In this document: piece by piece, positions 47,809-57,176 of the stretch
Numbering within the stretch: position 1 is the stretch's first letter
Layout of the letters: every line of letters starts with the position of its first letter
The notes under the pieces: model-generated
What the model was told of the DNA's origin: nothing
Seen by the model: only the letters and a program-made list of their open reading frames with translations
The model's database searches: none
Translations under genes and position numbers: made by a program
NCBI GenBank assembly: GCA_022616415.1
Contig: JAKEEU010000105.1
Coordinates: 1 to 64,000 of the forward strand
Reading direction: 5' to 3'
Length of the DNA stretch: 64,000 nucleotides
Origin: Candidatus Zhuqueibacterota bacterium
GTDB lineage: Bacteria; Zhuqueibacterota; Zhuqueibacteria; Zhuqueibacterales; Zhuqueibacteraceae

Positions 47809-48516
47809 TTACAACGGCTCGTGCGGCTCGTGCACAATCTCATAGAGCAACGCGGCTTCATACTCACCTCGAAAAGGCAATCGCCCACACAACATTTCAT
47901 AAAGAACAACCCCCAACGACCAGATATCAGTCCGGTGATCGATTTCTTCGCCGTGCGCCTGTTGCGGGGACATATAAGCTACAGTGCCCGCGATCGTGCC
48001 GACCTTGGAGAGCCGGGATCTCCCGGCCAATTTGGCGAGGCCAAAATCGATGATTTTGACCTCGCCACGTACCGTGACAATGATATTTTCCGGCTTGATA
48101 TCACGGTGCGTAATGCCGGCTTCGTGTGCTCGTGCCAGACCCTGGGCAATTTGGATTGCAATGTCAACGGAATTGTCTACGGATAGCCCGGCGGGCGTAG
48201 CCTGTATTTTGTTCAATTTCTGCCGCAGGGTTTCGCCCTCATAGTGCGCCATGGCAATAAACCACTGCTCTTCCTCGGTCTTATCAATTTGGTAAATGGT
48301 GCAAATGTTGGCGTGGTCGAGCGCCGACGTCATTTGCGCCTCATTGATAAAACGTTGAATGGCGTTTTCGTCATGGGTCAATTCCTGCGACAAAAATTTC
48401 AGGGCAACCGGCCGGTTTAACTTGGTGTCCTGGGCTTTATACACCACGCCCATCCCACCACGGCCGAGCTCTGCAAGGATTCTATAGTGAAAAATTGTTT
48501 TACCGATCATTTTCAA
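47809..48516 (-). CDS. Ser/Thr protein kinase catalytic domain, truncated by TAA
   Basis: ELGRGGMGVVYKAQD, VALKFL, THRDIKPENIIV, IIDFGLAKL, GTVAYMSPQQAHG; same frame continues after TAA as SFRPDLSPNLQIILDRAVEKNPAARYQS. Confidence 0.88.
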   Translation of the reverse strand: MKMIGKTIFHYRILAELGRGGMGVVYKAQDTKLNRPVALKFLSQELTHDENAIQRFINEAQMTSALDHANICTIYQIDKTEEEQWFIAMAHYEGETLRQKLNKIQATPAGLSVDNSVDIAIQIAQGLARAHEAGITHRDIKPENIIVTVRGEVKIIDFGLAKLAGRSRLSKVGTIAGTVAYMSPQQAHGEEIDHRTDIWSLGVVLYEMLCGRLPFRGEYEAALLYEIVHEPHEPL

Positions 48517-51500
48517 AACAATCCCAGTTGATTCTCATCTCCGCGCTTCTTAGGCTCTTTTCGCATGGGCGCCTGCCATTTTTCATAAGCTTTGAGCTGC
48601 TCTTCGATATTGGCGAGAAAACGCGAGGGCGGATTTTCACCGACCCGGCCAAAGAGCGGGCGGCGCTTGGCGCGCAAAAGATAGAGCTGTTCTTTGGCGC
48701 GCGTCATGCCGACGTAAAAAAGCCGGCGCTCTTCATCCACTTCGGTAACGAGGCTGGGGAGTTGCATCGGCAGCAGCGTCTCCTCGCAGCCAACGATGAA
48801 GACGACCGGAAATTCCAAGCCTTTGGCGGCGTGCAAAGTCATCAAGGCGATTTTTTCGGCGCGGTGATCGAAGTGATCGGCAGCGCCTTCGAGAGACAAG
48901 GCATCGAAAAAGGCGCGGACAGACGCGCTGCTGCCGGAAGCATCGTAACCTCGTGCCAGGTTGAGCACGCGCTGAAAATTGGCGGACAGCGCGTCATCAG
49001 CGCCGAGCAAGCTTTTCCAAGTGGGAAGATTGAAAAGAAACCGCAGCGCCTCCGCCAGCCCATTCGTTGACAGGCGGCGGCCGGCTTCCTGCAATTCACA
49101 TGAAAAAGCTAACAACGCCAACTTTTGTTTTTCCACCAAACTGTGCTCGTGGCGCATGAACTCATCCAACGCGCTCGCTTCCAGTTCGTGCAAATTTTGA
49201 AAAAACACTGCGACGCGCGGTGCGGTCTGCTCGCCGACGCCGGAAACGGCGAATTGCAGCAGTCGCGCCAAATTTTTAGGATCTATTTTTACGGCGGCTT
49301 CTGGCTCAGTTGAATTCGCCATGTTAAAAAAACAGCGTATCGCCGTCGCCAGCTCGCGCACGCCGCGGCGGCTTAACAACGGCGTGTCGCCGGAAATTTG
49401 ATACGGCATGCCGGATCGCGCCAGCGCTTCCTCCAACGCCGGACGTAAGGCATTCAAGCGATACAGCACCGCGAAGTCGCCGAACGAACGCTCGCCGCCG
49501 CGCTCCTTTTCGACGCGGCCGGAATCTTGTGAGAACATGCTGGTGCCGCCCACCATTTTTTCGATTTGATGCACCACGTATTCCGCTTCGGCCTTCTCCG
49601 TCGGCGCGGCGTGAATGGTCAGACGTCCCGGTGTGAGCAGAGTTGGAGAAAGCGGCATCGCGACACTCGCACTGCCGGCATCGATGACCTGCGCCGACGC
49701 GGAAAGAATCGTCGGCGCCGAGCGATAGTTTTCCGCCAAGCGCAATTCGGCAGCGCCGTGAAAATCTTCTTTGAAACGCGAGAAGTAAGTTACGTCCGCG
49801 CCGCGAAAACCATAGATCGCTTGATTGGGATCGCCGATGGCGGTGAGCACGGCTTGCTCGTGAACGAGCAGCTTGAGCAAACGGTGCTGTGCCGGATTGA
49901 GGTCTTGATATTCGTCAACAAAAATCCAGTGATAGCGGTGATGGATTCCGCTTTTCACTGCCTCGTTATTTTCAAGCAGGCGAGCCGCTTTCACCAAAAG
50001 ATCGTCGAAATCCAATTGGCCGCGCTGCCGCAAAGCCGCGTCGTAGATTTCGCGAGCGGCATGTTCTTCCGCGCTCTCCTCGCCGGTTGCTTTCCATCTT
50101 GAAATTTTTTCCAACAAGTTTTCGCGTTCGGCCGTGCTCACTGCCGGCCATAGCGCTTTGGCCAGCTCACGCTGCTCATCTTCGCCAATGATCTCAAAGT
50201 CCCGCGGCAGATTAGCTTGCTGATGATGCTCACGCAATAGGCCAAGACAAAAAGCGTGGAACGTTCCCACCGTCATCTTGGCGGCGGAGCCAACCAGCTT
50301 TGCCACGCGTTGGCGCATTTCTTCCGCAGCTTTGTTGGTAAAGGTAATCGCGAGAATTTCCTCGGGTTTGACAAAATATTCGGCCACGTAAGCGAGGCGA
50401 TGCGCCAATGTATGTGTTTTCCCCGTGCCCGGTCCGGCGACGATAAGCAGATGGCCACGGCCGTGAGTGACGGCTTGCTGCTGCGAAGAATTGAGCCCTT
50501 GATGCTGGATGCTGGATGCTTGATGCTCGATGCTCGATCCTGGGAGGTGGCCGCTGGTTGCTGGTACCTCGTTGCTGGTTGTTTGAGGCCGGGAATCGAT
50601 GCCTTGTGTTTGTGAGTTGTTCTTTTGAGCCCGATACGGTTCTTCGATTGCATCGCGTATCGTCGTGACACGCGGCGCTTCCGCTTCCGCGTAACGTGAT
50701 TTCGTGCCGTCCGTGTCAGCCCATCCTCTCCGCGGTTCTATCGTTGCTTGATCTAAGAGGCTCACTTGCGTCGTCAGCCGCTCGCGCTCCTCCGGCGTGA
50801 ACAAATGGATCGTGCCGTATTCGCCGTCGTAGCCGGCGGCAATTTTTACCTCGCCGGCGCGCATGCGTTTAATGCCTTCCGCGGCCACGCCGCCGGCAAT
50901 GCGCTCGATATTTTCCAACGGCGCTTCGCGGAGAATGAACAACTCGTTGCCAAGTCCCGCCAGCAGGCGCTGAAAAAGCTCTTCCACACCTTTCGTTCCC
51001 GGCTTTTGATTCTTCGCTTCGCCGATGATCTCCGGCAATGGAATGAGATTTTCGTAATGCCGCGCCCGCGGCGATTTTTCACCTTCGGGACGATCCGCCA
51101 ATTCCTTGACTCTCGCCATCACGCCGACGGTGACGGGCTTGCCGCAAACCGGGCAATTGCCGTGGTTGGCTTGCGTCTCGGCCGGGTGCAAGCGCGCTTT
51201 GCACAGGCGATGGCCGTCGTAATGATACTTGCCTTCTTCCGGAAAAAATTCGATCGTGCCGAGAAAGCCGGGATTAGTCTGATCTTTGAGCGCCTGCAAA
51301 ATCGCCGGATAGGAAAGCTCGGTATCGAACAAATTCGCTTCGCGCGCGAGTTTTTGCGGCGAGTGCGCATCCGAGTTGGAAACCAGCACAAAACGGTCGA
51401 GCTGTTGCAGCCGCCAGTTCATCGGCGGATCGGAGGAGAGGCCGGTTTCCACCGCAAAAATGTGCGGCGTCAGATCGGCAAAACAATCTTCGACGCTGTC

Positions 51501-52037
51501 AAATCCCCCTTTCGAGCCAAGCATGGAAAACCACGGTGTCCAAATATGCGCGGGAATGAAAAAGGCGAGCGGGTCGGCTTCGAGGGTGATTTCGAGAAGA
51601 TCGCGCGAGTCGAGGCCGAGAATGGGCCGGCCATCCGAGCGAATGTTGCCGATGGTTTCGAGCCTGGCTTGAATTTTTCGCGCCGTCGCCGTGCTCGGTG
51701 CAAAAATGAGATTGTGAACCTTGCGAACTTTTTCGAGACGTTTATAGATGTTGGAGATTTCCGCCGTCAGCAGAAAACGCACTTCGGCGCGGCAGGCTTT
51801 GGGAACTTCGGCAGCCGTGACTCGGGCAAATTCATCTTTCAGCTTGAACAATCCGTCTTCCGCCGGTTCCAACTTTTTTTCCACTTCATCCAGCCAGCCT
51901 GGATGCGTGAAATCGCCGGTGCCGACGACGGTCACGCCCTTGAGCTGCGCCCATTTGCTCAAATGCTCGAGATCGAGCTGCTTGCTGGTGGCGCGGGAGA
52001 AATGCGAGTGGAGATGAAGATCCGCGACGAATTTCAT
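48513..52037 (-). CDS. EndoQ-like PHP nuclease fused to UvrD/Rep superfamily-1 helicase
   Basis: FVADLHLHSHFSRATSKQLDLEHLSKWAQLKGVTVVGTGDFTHPGWL, CPVCGKPVTVGVM, then VAGPGTGKTHTLAHRL, FVDEYQDLNPAQ, LMTLHAAKGLEFPVVFIVG. Confidence 0.92.
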   Translation of the reverse strand: MKFVADLHLHSHFSRATSKQLDLEHLSKWAQLKGVTVVGTGDFTHPGWLDEVEKKLEPAEDGLFKLKDEFARVTAAEVPKACRAEVRFLLTAEISNIYKRLEKVRKVHNLIFAPSTATARKIQARLETIGNIRSDGRPILGLDSRDLLEITLEADPLAFFIPAHIWTPWFSMLGSKGGFDSVEDCFADLTPHIFAVETGLSSDPPMNWRLQQLDRFVLVSNSDAHSPQKLAREANLFDTELSYPAILQALKDQTNPGFLGTIEFFPEEGKYHYDGHRLCKARLHPAETQANHGNCPVCGKPVTVGVMARVKELADRPEGEKSPRARHYENLIPLPEIIGEAKNQKPGTKGVEELFQRLLAGLGNELFILREAPLENIERIAGGVAAEGIKRMRAGEVKIAAGYDGEYGTIHLFTPEERERLTTQVSLLDQATIEPRRGWADTDGTKSRYAEAEAPRVTTIRDAIEEPYRAQKNNSQTQGIDSRPQTTSNEVPATSGHLPGSSIEHQASSIQHQGLNSSQQQAVTHGRGHLLIVAGPGTGKTHTLAHRLAYVAEYFVKPEEILAITFTNKAAEEMRQRVAKLVGSAAKMTVGTFHAFCLGLLREHHQQANLPRDFEIIGEDEQRELAKALWPAVSTAERENLLEKISRWKATGEESAEEHAAREIYDAALRQRGQLDFDDLLVKAARLLENNEAVKSGIHHRYHWIFVDEYQDLNPAQHRLLKLLVHEQAVLTAIGDPNQAIYGFRGADVTYFSRFKEDFHGAAELRLAENYRSAPTILSASAQVIDAGSASVAMPLSPTLLTPGRLTIHAAPTEKAEAEYVVHQIEKMVGGTSMFSQDSGRVEKERGGERSFGDFAVLYRLNALRPALEEALARSGMPYQISGDTPLLSRRGVRELATAIRCFFNMANSTEPEAAVKIDPKNLARLLQFAVSGVGEQTAPRVAVFFQNLHELEASALDEFMRHEHSLVEKQKLALLAFSCELQEAGRRLSTNGLAEALRFLFNLPTWKSLLGADDALSANFQRVLNLARGYDASGSSASVRAFFDALSLEGAADHFDHRAEKIALMTLHAAKGLEFPVVFIVGCEETLLPMQLPSLVTEVDEERRLFYVGMTRAKEQLYLLRAKRRPLFGRVGENPPSRFLANIEEQLKAYEKWQAPMRKEPKKRGDENQLGLF
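50495..50600. repeat. GATGCTGGATGCT / GGTTGCTGGT tandem repeat inside the EndoQ-UvrD linker
   Basis: TGATGCTGGATGCTGGATGCTTGATGCTCGATGCTCGATCC...GCTGGTTGCTGGTACCTCGTTGCTGGTTG. Confidence 0.7.
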
Positions 52038-52111
52038 GATTTTAATCCTTATTTTTTCGTCCGGAAGGCATGTTTTAAAATGTGTAGCAGTATTTCAAGA
52101 AAACAAAAAAT

Positions 52112-52987
52112 TCACGCATGATTGGATAGCTTGCTTCCATCTTTCCCCCGCAATTTCTCCAATTCGGCCTCAAGACGTGCCGCGCGTTCTTCAGCCGCTT
52201 TTCGCGCTTCGGCCTCAGCTTTTCGCGCATAGGCCTCGGCGACGGCACGGGCATCCGCTTCGCGCGCCTGCCTTTCAAACGACTCGCATTCGATCATGGC
52301 CTGATCTGGACCAATCAACCACTTTCCAGCCGCCGGATCATAAAAACGCAGGTCATAAGGCTTGTTCGGCTGGTTAGGCGCCAAAGCCCAGATTTCGAGT
52401 TTCAGCCATTCGCTCGTCAGCCGCCAGCCCTGTGAATAATCGCCGGAAGGCAACCCGGCGTCCCTGCCATCAAACGAAGGCGGCAGAAGGGCTTCAATCG
52501 GTCGCAGCACATACTCATCGCCGGCGAGCTGGTAGCCGCGCAACGGCGGGTTGAGATATTCCCCAAAGGGATCGAACAGGTAATATTCCGCTACGCCAAG
52601 ACGGGCGTAGAGAAATCTTTTTTTGCCTAAATCCACAGTTTGCGTTTCGCGCGAAGTGATCTCAAAAATCACTTGTGGCGCCTGTTGTTCCTCCCAGAGC
52701 TTGTAACTGCGGCGCAGCTCGTCATAAGGAACACCCCAAACTACAAAGACGTCCGGTGCCACCCGGGCCTTGGGATGGCCCTCGCGGTAGTAGATGAACA
52801 TGTCCGCATAGACGCATGCTTTCTCCACTGGTCGCAACCAATGGCGCAAAATCTGGCGCACATGAATAATGAACGAAACATGAGGGTTGGTTTCGGCCAT
52901 GGGCTTTCCATCTCCATCAGGATAGTACACCGCCCGCCGGCGGCGAGAGGCGGCACCCGCACGAGGGGCAAGAAGCTCTGTTGACAT
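52112..52987 (-). CDS. Uma2-family (DUF820) putative endonuclease with C-terminal coiled coil
   Basis: KARVAPDVFVVWGV, QVIFEITSRETQTVDLGKKRFLYARLGVAEYYLFDP. Confidence 0.88.
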   Translation of the reverse strand: MSTELLAPRAGAASRRRRAVYYPDGDGKPMAETNPHVSFIIHVRQILRHWLRPVEKACVYADMFIYYREGHPKARVAPDVFVVWGVPYDELRRSYKLWEEQQAPQVIFEITSRETQTVDLGKKRFLYARLGVAEYYLFDPFGEYLNPPLRGYQLAGDEYVLRPIEALLPPSFDGRDAGLPSGDYSQGWRLTSEWLKLEIWALAPNQPNKPYDLRFYDPAAGKWLIGPDQAMIECESFERQAREADARAVAEAYARKAEAEARKAAEERAARLEAELEKLRGKDGSKLSNHA

Positions 52988-53172
52988 AACTTCCTCTCAT
53001 TGATGATAAACTGTTTCTTGCAGGAAATTTTATCTGTCGCGCCAACAATATATCCCCTTTTATCGAATTCGGAATAATTCCAGAAAGCCAAGCAGACTTA
53101 CATCATATCGATGACAAAATATAACCAATTTTTTCTTGATAAGCAAGCCCATAAACGAAGCACAATCATCGC

Positions 53173-53225
53173 TGTGGTGCCAAGCCAACCGGCAACCAGC
53201 GACCAGCATCTAACATCCAGCCAAA
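53173..53225. repeat. CCAGCAACCAGC-type tandem repeat (intergenic)
   Basis: AAGCCAACCGGCAACCAGCGACCAGCATCTAACATCCAGCC. Confidence 0.55.
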
Positions 53226-53268
53226 TTTCCTCTTGTTCAATTCCCTTGTTCTGCGTAAATTGGTTTCG

Positions 53269-54051
53269 ATGAACGGACTCGAATTGTTTCGCATTGCTTT
53301 TCTGCGGGTGACGTTGCTCGATGTGCTCGATATTTTTATCATCGGCTACGTCCTCTATCGGTTTTATTTATTCATTCGGGGCTCGCGCGCGGCGCAGATG
53401 GCCGTGGGCCTGGTGCTGATCTTGTTCGTTTCCTGGCTCGCGCACCTATCCAACATGAGCGGTATCAGTTGGATTTTTGCCAAGCTGGAGACCATCTGGC
53501 TCATCGCCTTCGTCATTTTGTTTCAGCCGGAGCTTCGCCGCATGTTGGTGTACCTCGGTCAAAGCCCGTTGATTCGTTTTTTCGTCAAAGTTTCCGGCTC
53601 ACGGGCGATTGACGAGATCGTGCGCGCGGCGCAAGAGCTGTCGCGGCTGCGCTACGGCGGCTTGATCGTTTTAGTGCGCGATGACAGCCTCAAAGCCATT
53701 GTAGAGACTGGCATTAAAATTCAAGCCGAAGTGTCGGCGGCCTTGCTCGTTTCGCTGTTCAGTCCCAAGTCGCCGTTGCACGACGGCGCGGTGGTTATAG
53801 AAAACGACGTGATCGTGACGGCGAAATGCATTTTGCCGCTGACGCAGAACGACCGCGTTGACAAACGCTTGGGGACGCGGCACCGCGCCGCGGTCGGCCT
53901 GTCGGAAGAATCCGATGCCGTCGTGCTCGTGATCTCGGAAGAGACCGGCAAGCTATCGATTGCAATGGACGAACGTTTGCTCTTCGATCTCAGCCTCGAC
54001 GAAGTTGAAGGCATTCTCATGGCGGCGTTGCGGCCCAGTCTGCGCGTTTGA
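53269..54051 (+). CDS. cdaA: Diadenylate cyclase (DAC domain, CdaA type)
   Basis: Three N-terminal TMs; SPLHDGAVVIENDVI; GTRHRAAVGLSEESDAVVLVISEETG. Confidence 0.93.
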   Translation: MNGLELFRIAFLRVTLLDVLDIFIIGYVLYRFYLFIRGSRAAQMAVGLVLILFVSWLAHLSNMSGISWIFAKLETIWLIAFVILFQPELRRMLVYLGQSPLIRFFVKVSGSRAIDEIVRAAQELSRLRYGGLIVLVRDDSLKAIVETGIKIQAEVSAALLVSLFSPKSPLHDGAVVIENDVIVTAKCILPLTQNDRVDKRLGTRHRAAVGLSEESDAVVLVISEETGKLSIAMDERLLFDLSLDEVEGILMAALRPSLRV

Positions 54052-54345
54052 ATTGCGATTATTTTGTCCGCGAAGATTTTGAATGGTCAATTGATATTTA
54101 ACAATTGTCAATTCTTTTGGTTGCGGTTTGAATCCCACGTTATGTCACTCTGACTCAATCGTATTTCTTGTTCCACGCCGAGACATTCCCTCCTTTTTGA
54201 CTCTGCGATAAGTGTTGATTTTTAATGCGTTTTTTTCCTCTGGTCGTTGGCACCAGTTTTGAATAGGATTCTTTCACAATTTTTAACGTGATTTTTATCA
54301 ATTACAATAACGTTATCAATCGATGCGCCGGCGCTGAACCGTCAC

Positions 54346-55671
54346 GTGTGCACGAGAATTTTTTTGGAACCGATTATGGAATTGGGCGCACCCTCGCTTT
54401 ACTCGAACAAATCATTCTCGAATATTTTTCCTGCCGATGTCATGTCGTCGCCTCCGGAGGCGGAGAATTTTGCGAAGAAAAAAATGCGCGAACCGGCCGA
54501 CGGGCTGATCGAAGAAGCCTGGGCGCCGATGTCCGCTTTTCTCGACGCCATGCAAGAGGCCGTCAGCGGTGTTGACGAGTATTTGTGCGTGAAATATTGG
54601 AATGCGCCGATGGCGCGCCTCACCGGCGTGGCGCCGGAAGAAGCCTTGCACCGGCCGCTCTTTTCGCTGCTGCCGCGTGATTTTGAGCGCCACCTCGAAG
54701 CGAATCTTCGGCAGCTTTTTCACCAGCAAACGCCTCGCCATGGCGGCGCTCAGGGACAAAACGCCGAGGTGGTCGAGGGCGAATTTGCCCAAAGCCACGG
54801 CAACAGCGAGTTTTTTGATTTCTCCTACCGCATGCGCATTCTGCCGACGAGCGGCAACCGCGGCCTGGTGATCCTCACGCTGCGTCCGGCTTCGGAAAGA
54901 CGCAGCCGGCAGCGCCGCTTCAAGCCGCAAGAACCTCTCGGCCTGCTCGGCACCTTGAGCGCCGGAATCGCGCAGGAGCTCACCAATCCTTTGGAGGCGA
55001 TTTGCAGCCGCATCGATAACATCATTTTGCTCACCGGCAATAACTGGGACGCGCGCCTGGAAGACGAACTGCACAGCATTATCACCGAAGTCTACCGCAT
55101 CAGTTATCTCGTCAACAATATTTTAACGCTTTCAAGCCACCAGGCTTTCAAAGCTGCGCAAGTGAACATCAATCACCTCGTTCCGGAATCCATCATTTTG
55201 TTGGAGCACACGCTCAATCGTAAAATCGCCTGTGCGACAGTCCTGCAAGATGATTTGCCGCTGGTGAGTGGCGACCCGGTTTTATTGCAAACCGTGCTGC
55301 AAAATATTTTGCGCTACGCCGTCGAAGCCGCCGGCGACGACACGGTGCCGAAGATCCAAACTGCTGTGAGCGATCCGCTGCAACGCGGCGGCCGCCAGGC
55401 GCGTGGAAATTCATCCAAGCCGGCGTTGGCGAAAGGGAACAAGAAACCATCGCCGCAAATCGTCGTTAAGATTGAAGACCGCGGCGCGGTGATGGCGCCG
55501 AAAATTCTCGCGCAATTGTTCGATCCGATTGCCAGCAGCAAGCAATTCGGCATCGCGGTCGGCCTCGGCCTGTTCCTCAGCAAGAAGATCGTCGAATCTC
55601 ATCACGGCATGCTGCAAGTGAGCAGCGAGCCGGGGCGGGGGACGATTTTTACGATAACGTTGAATGTTTGA
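54346..55671 (+). CDS. PAS-containing histidine-kinase-like protein lacking the phospho-acceptor His
   Basis: LSAGIAQELTNPLEAI (Q in place of H); AVGLGLFLSKKIVESHHGMLQVSSEPGRGTIFTITL. Confidence 0.8.
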   Translation: MCTRIFLEPIMELGAPSLYSNKSFSNIFPADVMSSPPEAENFAKKKMREPADGLIEEAWAPMSAFLDAMQEAVSGVDEYLCVKYWNAPMARLTGVAPEEALHRPLFSLLPRDFERHLEANLRQLFHQQTPRHGGAQGQNAEVVEGEFAQSHGNSEFFDFSYRMRILPTSGNRGLVILTLRPASERRSRQRRFKPQEPLGLLGTLSAGIAQELTNPLEAICSRIDNIILLTGNNWDARLEDELHSIITEVYRISYLVNNILTLSSHQAFKAAQVNINHLVPESIILLEHTLNRKIACATVLQDDLPLVSGDPVLLQTVLQNILRYAVEAAGDDTVPKIQTAVSDPLQRGGRQARGNSSKPALAKGNKKPSPQIVVKIEDRGAVMAPKILAQLFDPIASSKQFGIAVGLGLFLSKKIVESHHGMLQVSSEPGRGTIFTITLNV

Positions 55672-55832
55672 GCCCTGAAGGTGAAATCCTTGCAGAAAAA
55701 GCAAAAACTTTTAGCGCACGAAATGGAACTCACACGGAAGTAAAAGATTTTTATGATTTATTCCGTGAGCTGTTCCGCTTTTGTGAGCGATCAAATCTTT
55801 TTAGTCGCGGCTCGTCCGCGGTAGGGTAGCAG

Positions 55833-55873
55833 CAAGCCCCGAGTTCCGTCAGGAATTTCGGGGCTTGTTTTTT
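55833..55873. terminator. Rho-independent terminator
   Basis: CAAGCCCCGAGTTCCGTCAGGAATTTCGGGGCTTGTTTTTTC. Confidence 0.85.
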
Positions 55874-55895
55874 CGGAGAGTTTTATGTAGATTAC

Positions 55896-56294
55896 ATGGT
55901 GAGAAATCGTCACAACCAAAAGGATTGGCTCACCATGTTGATCAAACACGAAAAAGACTGCAAAGAAATCATCGCCAACGACGGCTGCCGCTTGCGGGAA
56001 TTGTTGCACCCGGAGCGCGATGCGGCGGATATTTCCTATTCGCTGGCGATCGCCTACGTCGATCCCGGCAAATCGACTTACCCGCATTATTTGCGGCAAA
56101 CGGAGGTGTATTTTATTCTGCAAGGCATCGGCCGCATGCACCTCGGCGACGAGACGCAGGAGGTGCACGAAGACGATGCCATCGTCATTCCCAAAGAAAA
56201 GGAGCAATGGATCGAGAACATCGGCCAAAACGTGCTGGTGTTCGCGGCGATCGTGAACCCGCCGTGGCGCGCCGAAGATGATGTGCGGGTGTAA
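55896..56294 (+). CDS. Cupin-domain protein
   Basis: YPHYLRQTEVYFILQGIGRMHLGDETQEVHEDDAIVIPKEKEQWIENIG; alternative start 55935. Confidence 0.85.
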   Translation: MVRNRHNQKDWLTMLIKHEKDCKEIIANDGCRLRELLHPERDAADISYSLAIAYVDPGKSTYPHYLRQTEVYFILQGIGRMHLGDETQEVHEDDAIVIPKEKEQWIENIGQNVLVFAAIVNPPWRAEDDVRV

Positions 56295-56397
56295 CGCAGA
56301 CGGCCCGTCTGCTGAACTTTGCGCTTGCATTTCGGGGATTTTTTGTTATTTTTAAACGAATGCAGTTTGTCTTTAATTTGGCACACATAAAAGTCAA

Positions 56398-56486
56398 ACC
56401 CCGACTGCGTCCGTAGGATTTTCATCTATTTGCTGAAATCCATTGGGTGGAAATTTCAGCCATGCAATGCAAAATCGGGGTTGTAA
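56398..56486. repeat. ACCCCGACTGCGTCCGTAGG inverted-repeat element, copy 1
   Basis: AACCCCGACTGCGTCCGTAGGATTTTC...AAAATCGGGGTTGT. Confidence 0.7.
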
Positions 56487-56504
56487 AAACTCGAAAGGTG
56501 AATC

Positions 56505-57158
56505 ATGGATGTCGATCTTTTGACCAAACCGCTTCCTCGCCAAACGCCGCCAAAAGAGCGCGTCACTTTCGACGAATTCTGTGAAATCATCAAAGAAGAT
56601 CAAAAGGCTGATCTCATTAACGGAGTTATTTATATGGCTACTCCCGCAACGCTCGAGCACGAAGACGAGTTTGGCTTCTTGTTGGCGGTCGTGCGAATTT
56701 TCGTCCGCCGAAAAAAGCTGGGATTCGTTCTCGGCTCGCGCGCGGCGATGCAATTATCCGACGAAGATGCGCCCGAGCCCGATTTGATGTTCATTAGCAA
56801 AGAAAAGCTGGCCAAGGCCAAAGGTAAAGCCTTTCCGGGAGCGGCAGATTTAGTCATTGAACTCATCTCGCCAAGCAGCCGATGGCTGGATTTGGGAGAA
56901 AAGAAGGAAGTGTACGCGAAATTCGGCGTGCTCGAATACTGGGCGATCGACCTTTTTCGGCAGGTCGCACACTTTTGGAAAAATAATAACGGGGTCTGGG
57001 AAGACCTGCCGGTTGACGACATGGGCATCGTGCGCTCCATAGCTCTTCCTGGCTTTTGGCTGCGGGTGGATTGGCTTTTTGCAGAACCGTTGCCGGATGA
57101 AGAAGCAATTATTGCTCTTATACTTTCAGGCGATCCGGCCAATTCAACGACGAATTGA
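56505..57158 (+). CDS. Uma2-family (DUF820) putative endonuclease
   Basis: VTFDEFCEIIKEDQKADLINGVIYMA; EPDLMFISKEK; DLVIELISPSSRWLDLGEKKEVYAKFGVLEYWAIDL. Confidence 0.9.
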   Translation: MDVDLLTKPLPRQTPPKERVTFDEFCEIIKEDQKADLINGVIYMATPATLEHEDEFGFLLAVVRIFVRRKKLGFVLGSRAAMQLSDEDAPEPDLMFISKEKLAKAKGKAFPGAADLVIELISPSSRWLDLGEKKEVYAKFGVLEYWAIDLFRQVAHFWKNNNGVWEDLPVDDMGIVRSIALPGFWLRVDWLFAEPLPDEEAIIALILSGDPANSTTN

Positions 57159-57176
57159 TTTGAAAGGAGGCACGAG

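Noticed and set aside
50766-52121. 451-aa ORF antisense to the EndoQ-UvrD gene
   Set aside because: Shadow ORF; the opposite strand carries a strongly motif-supported protein.
52112-57158. Two Uma2-family genes 4 kb apart as a defence locus
   Set aside because: Uma2/DUF820 genes are widely multiplied in many genomes and these two are divergent, on opposite strands, with ordinary neighbours.
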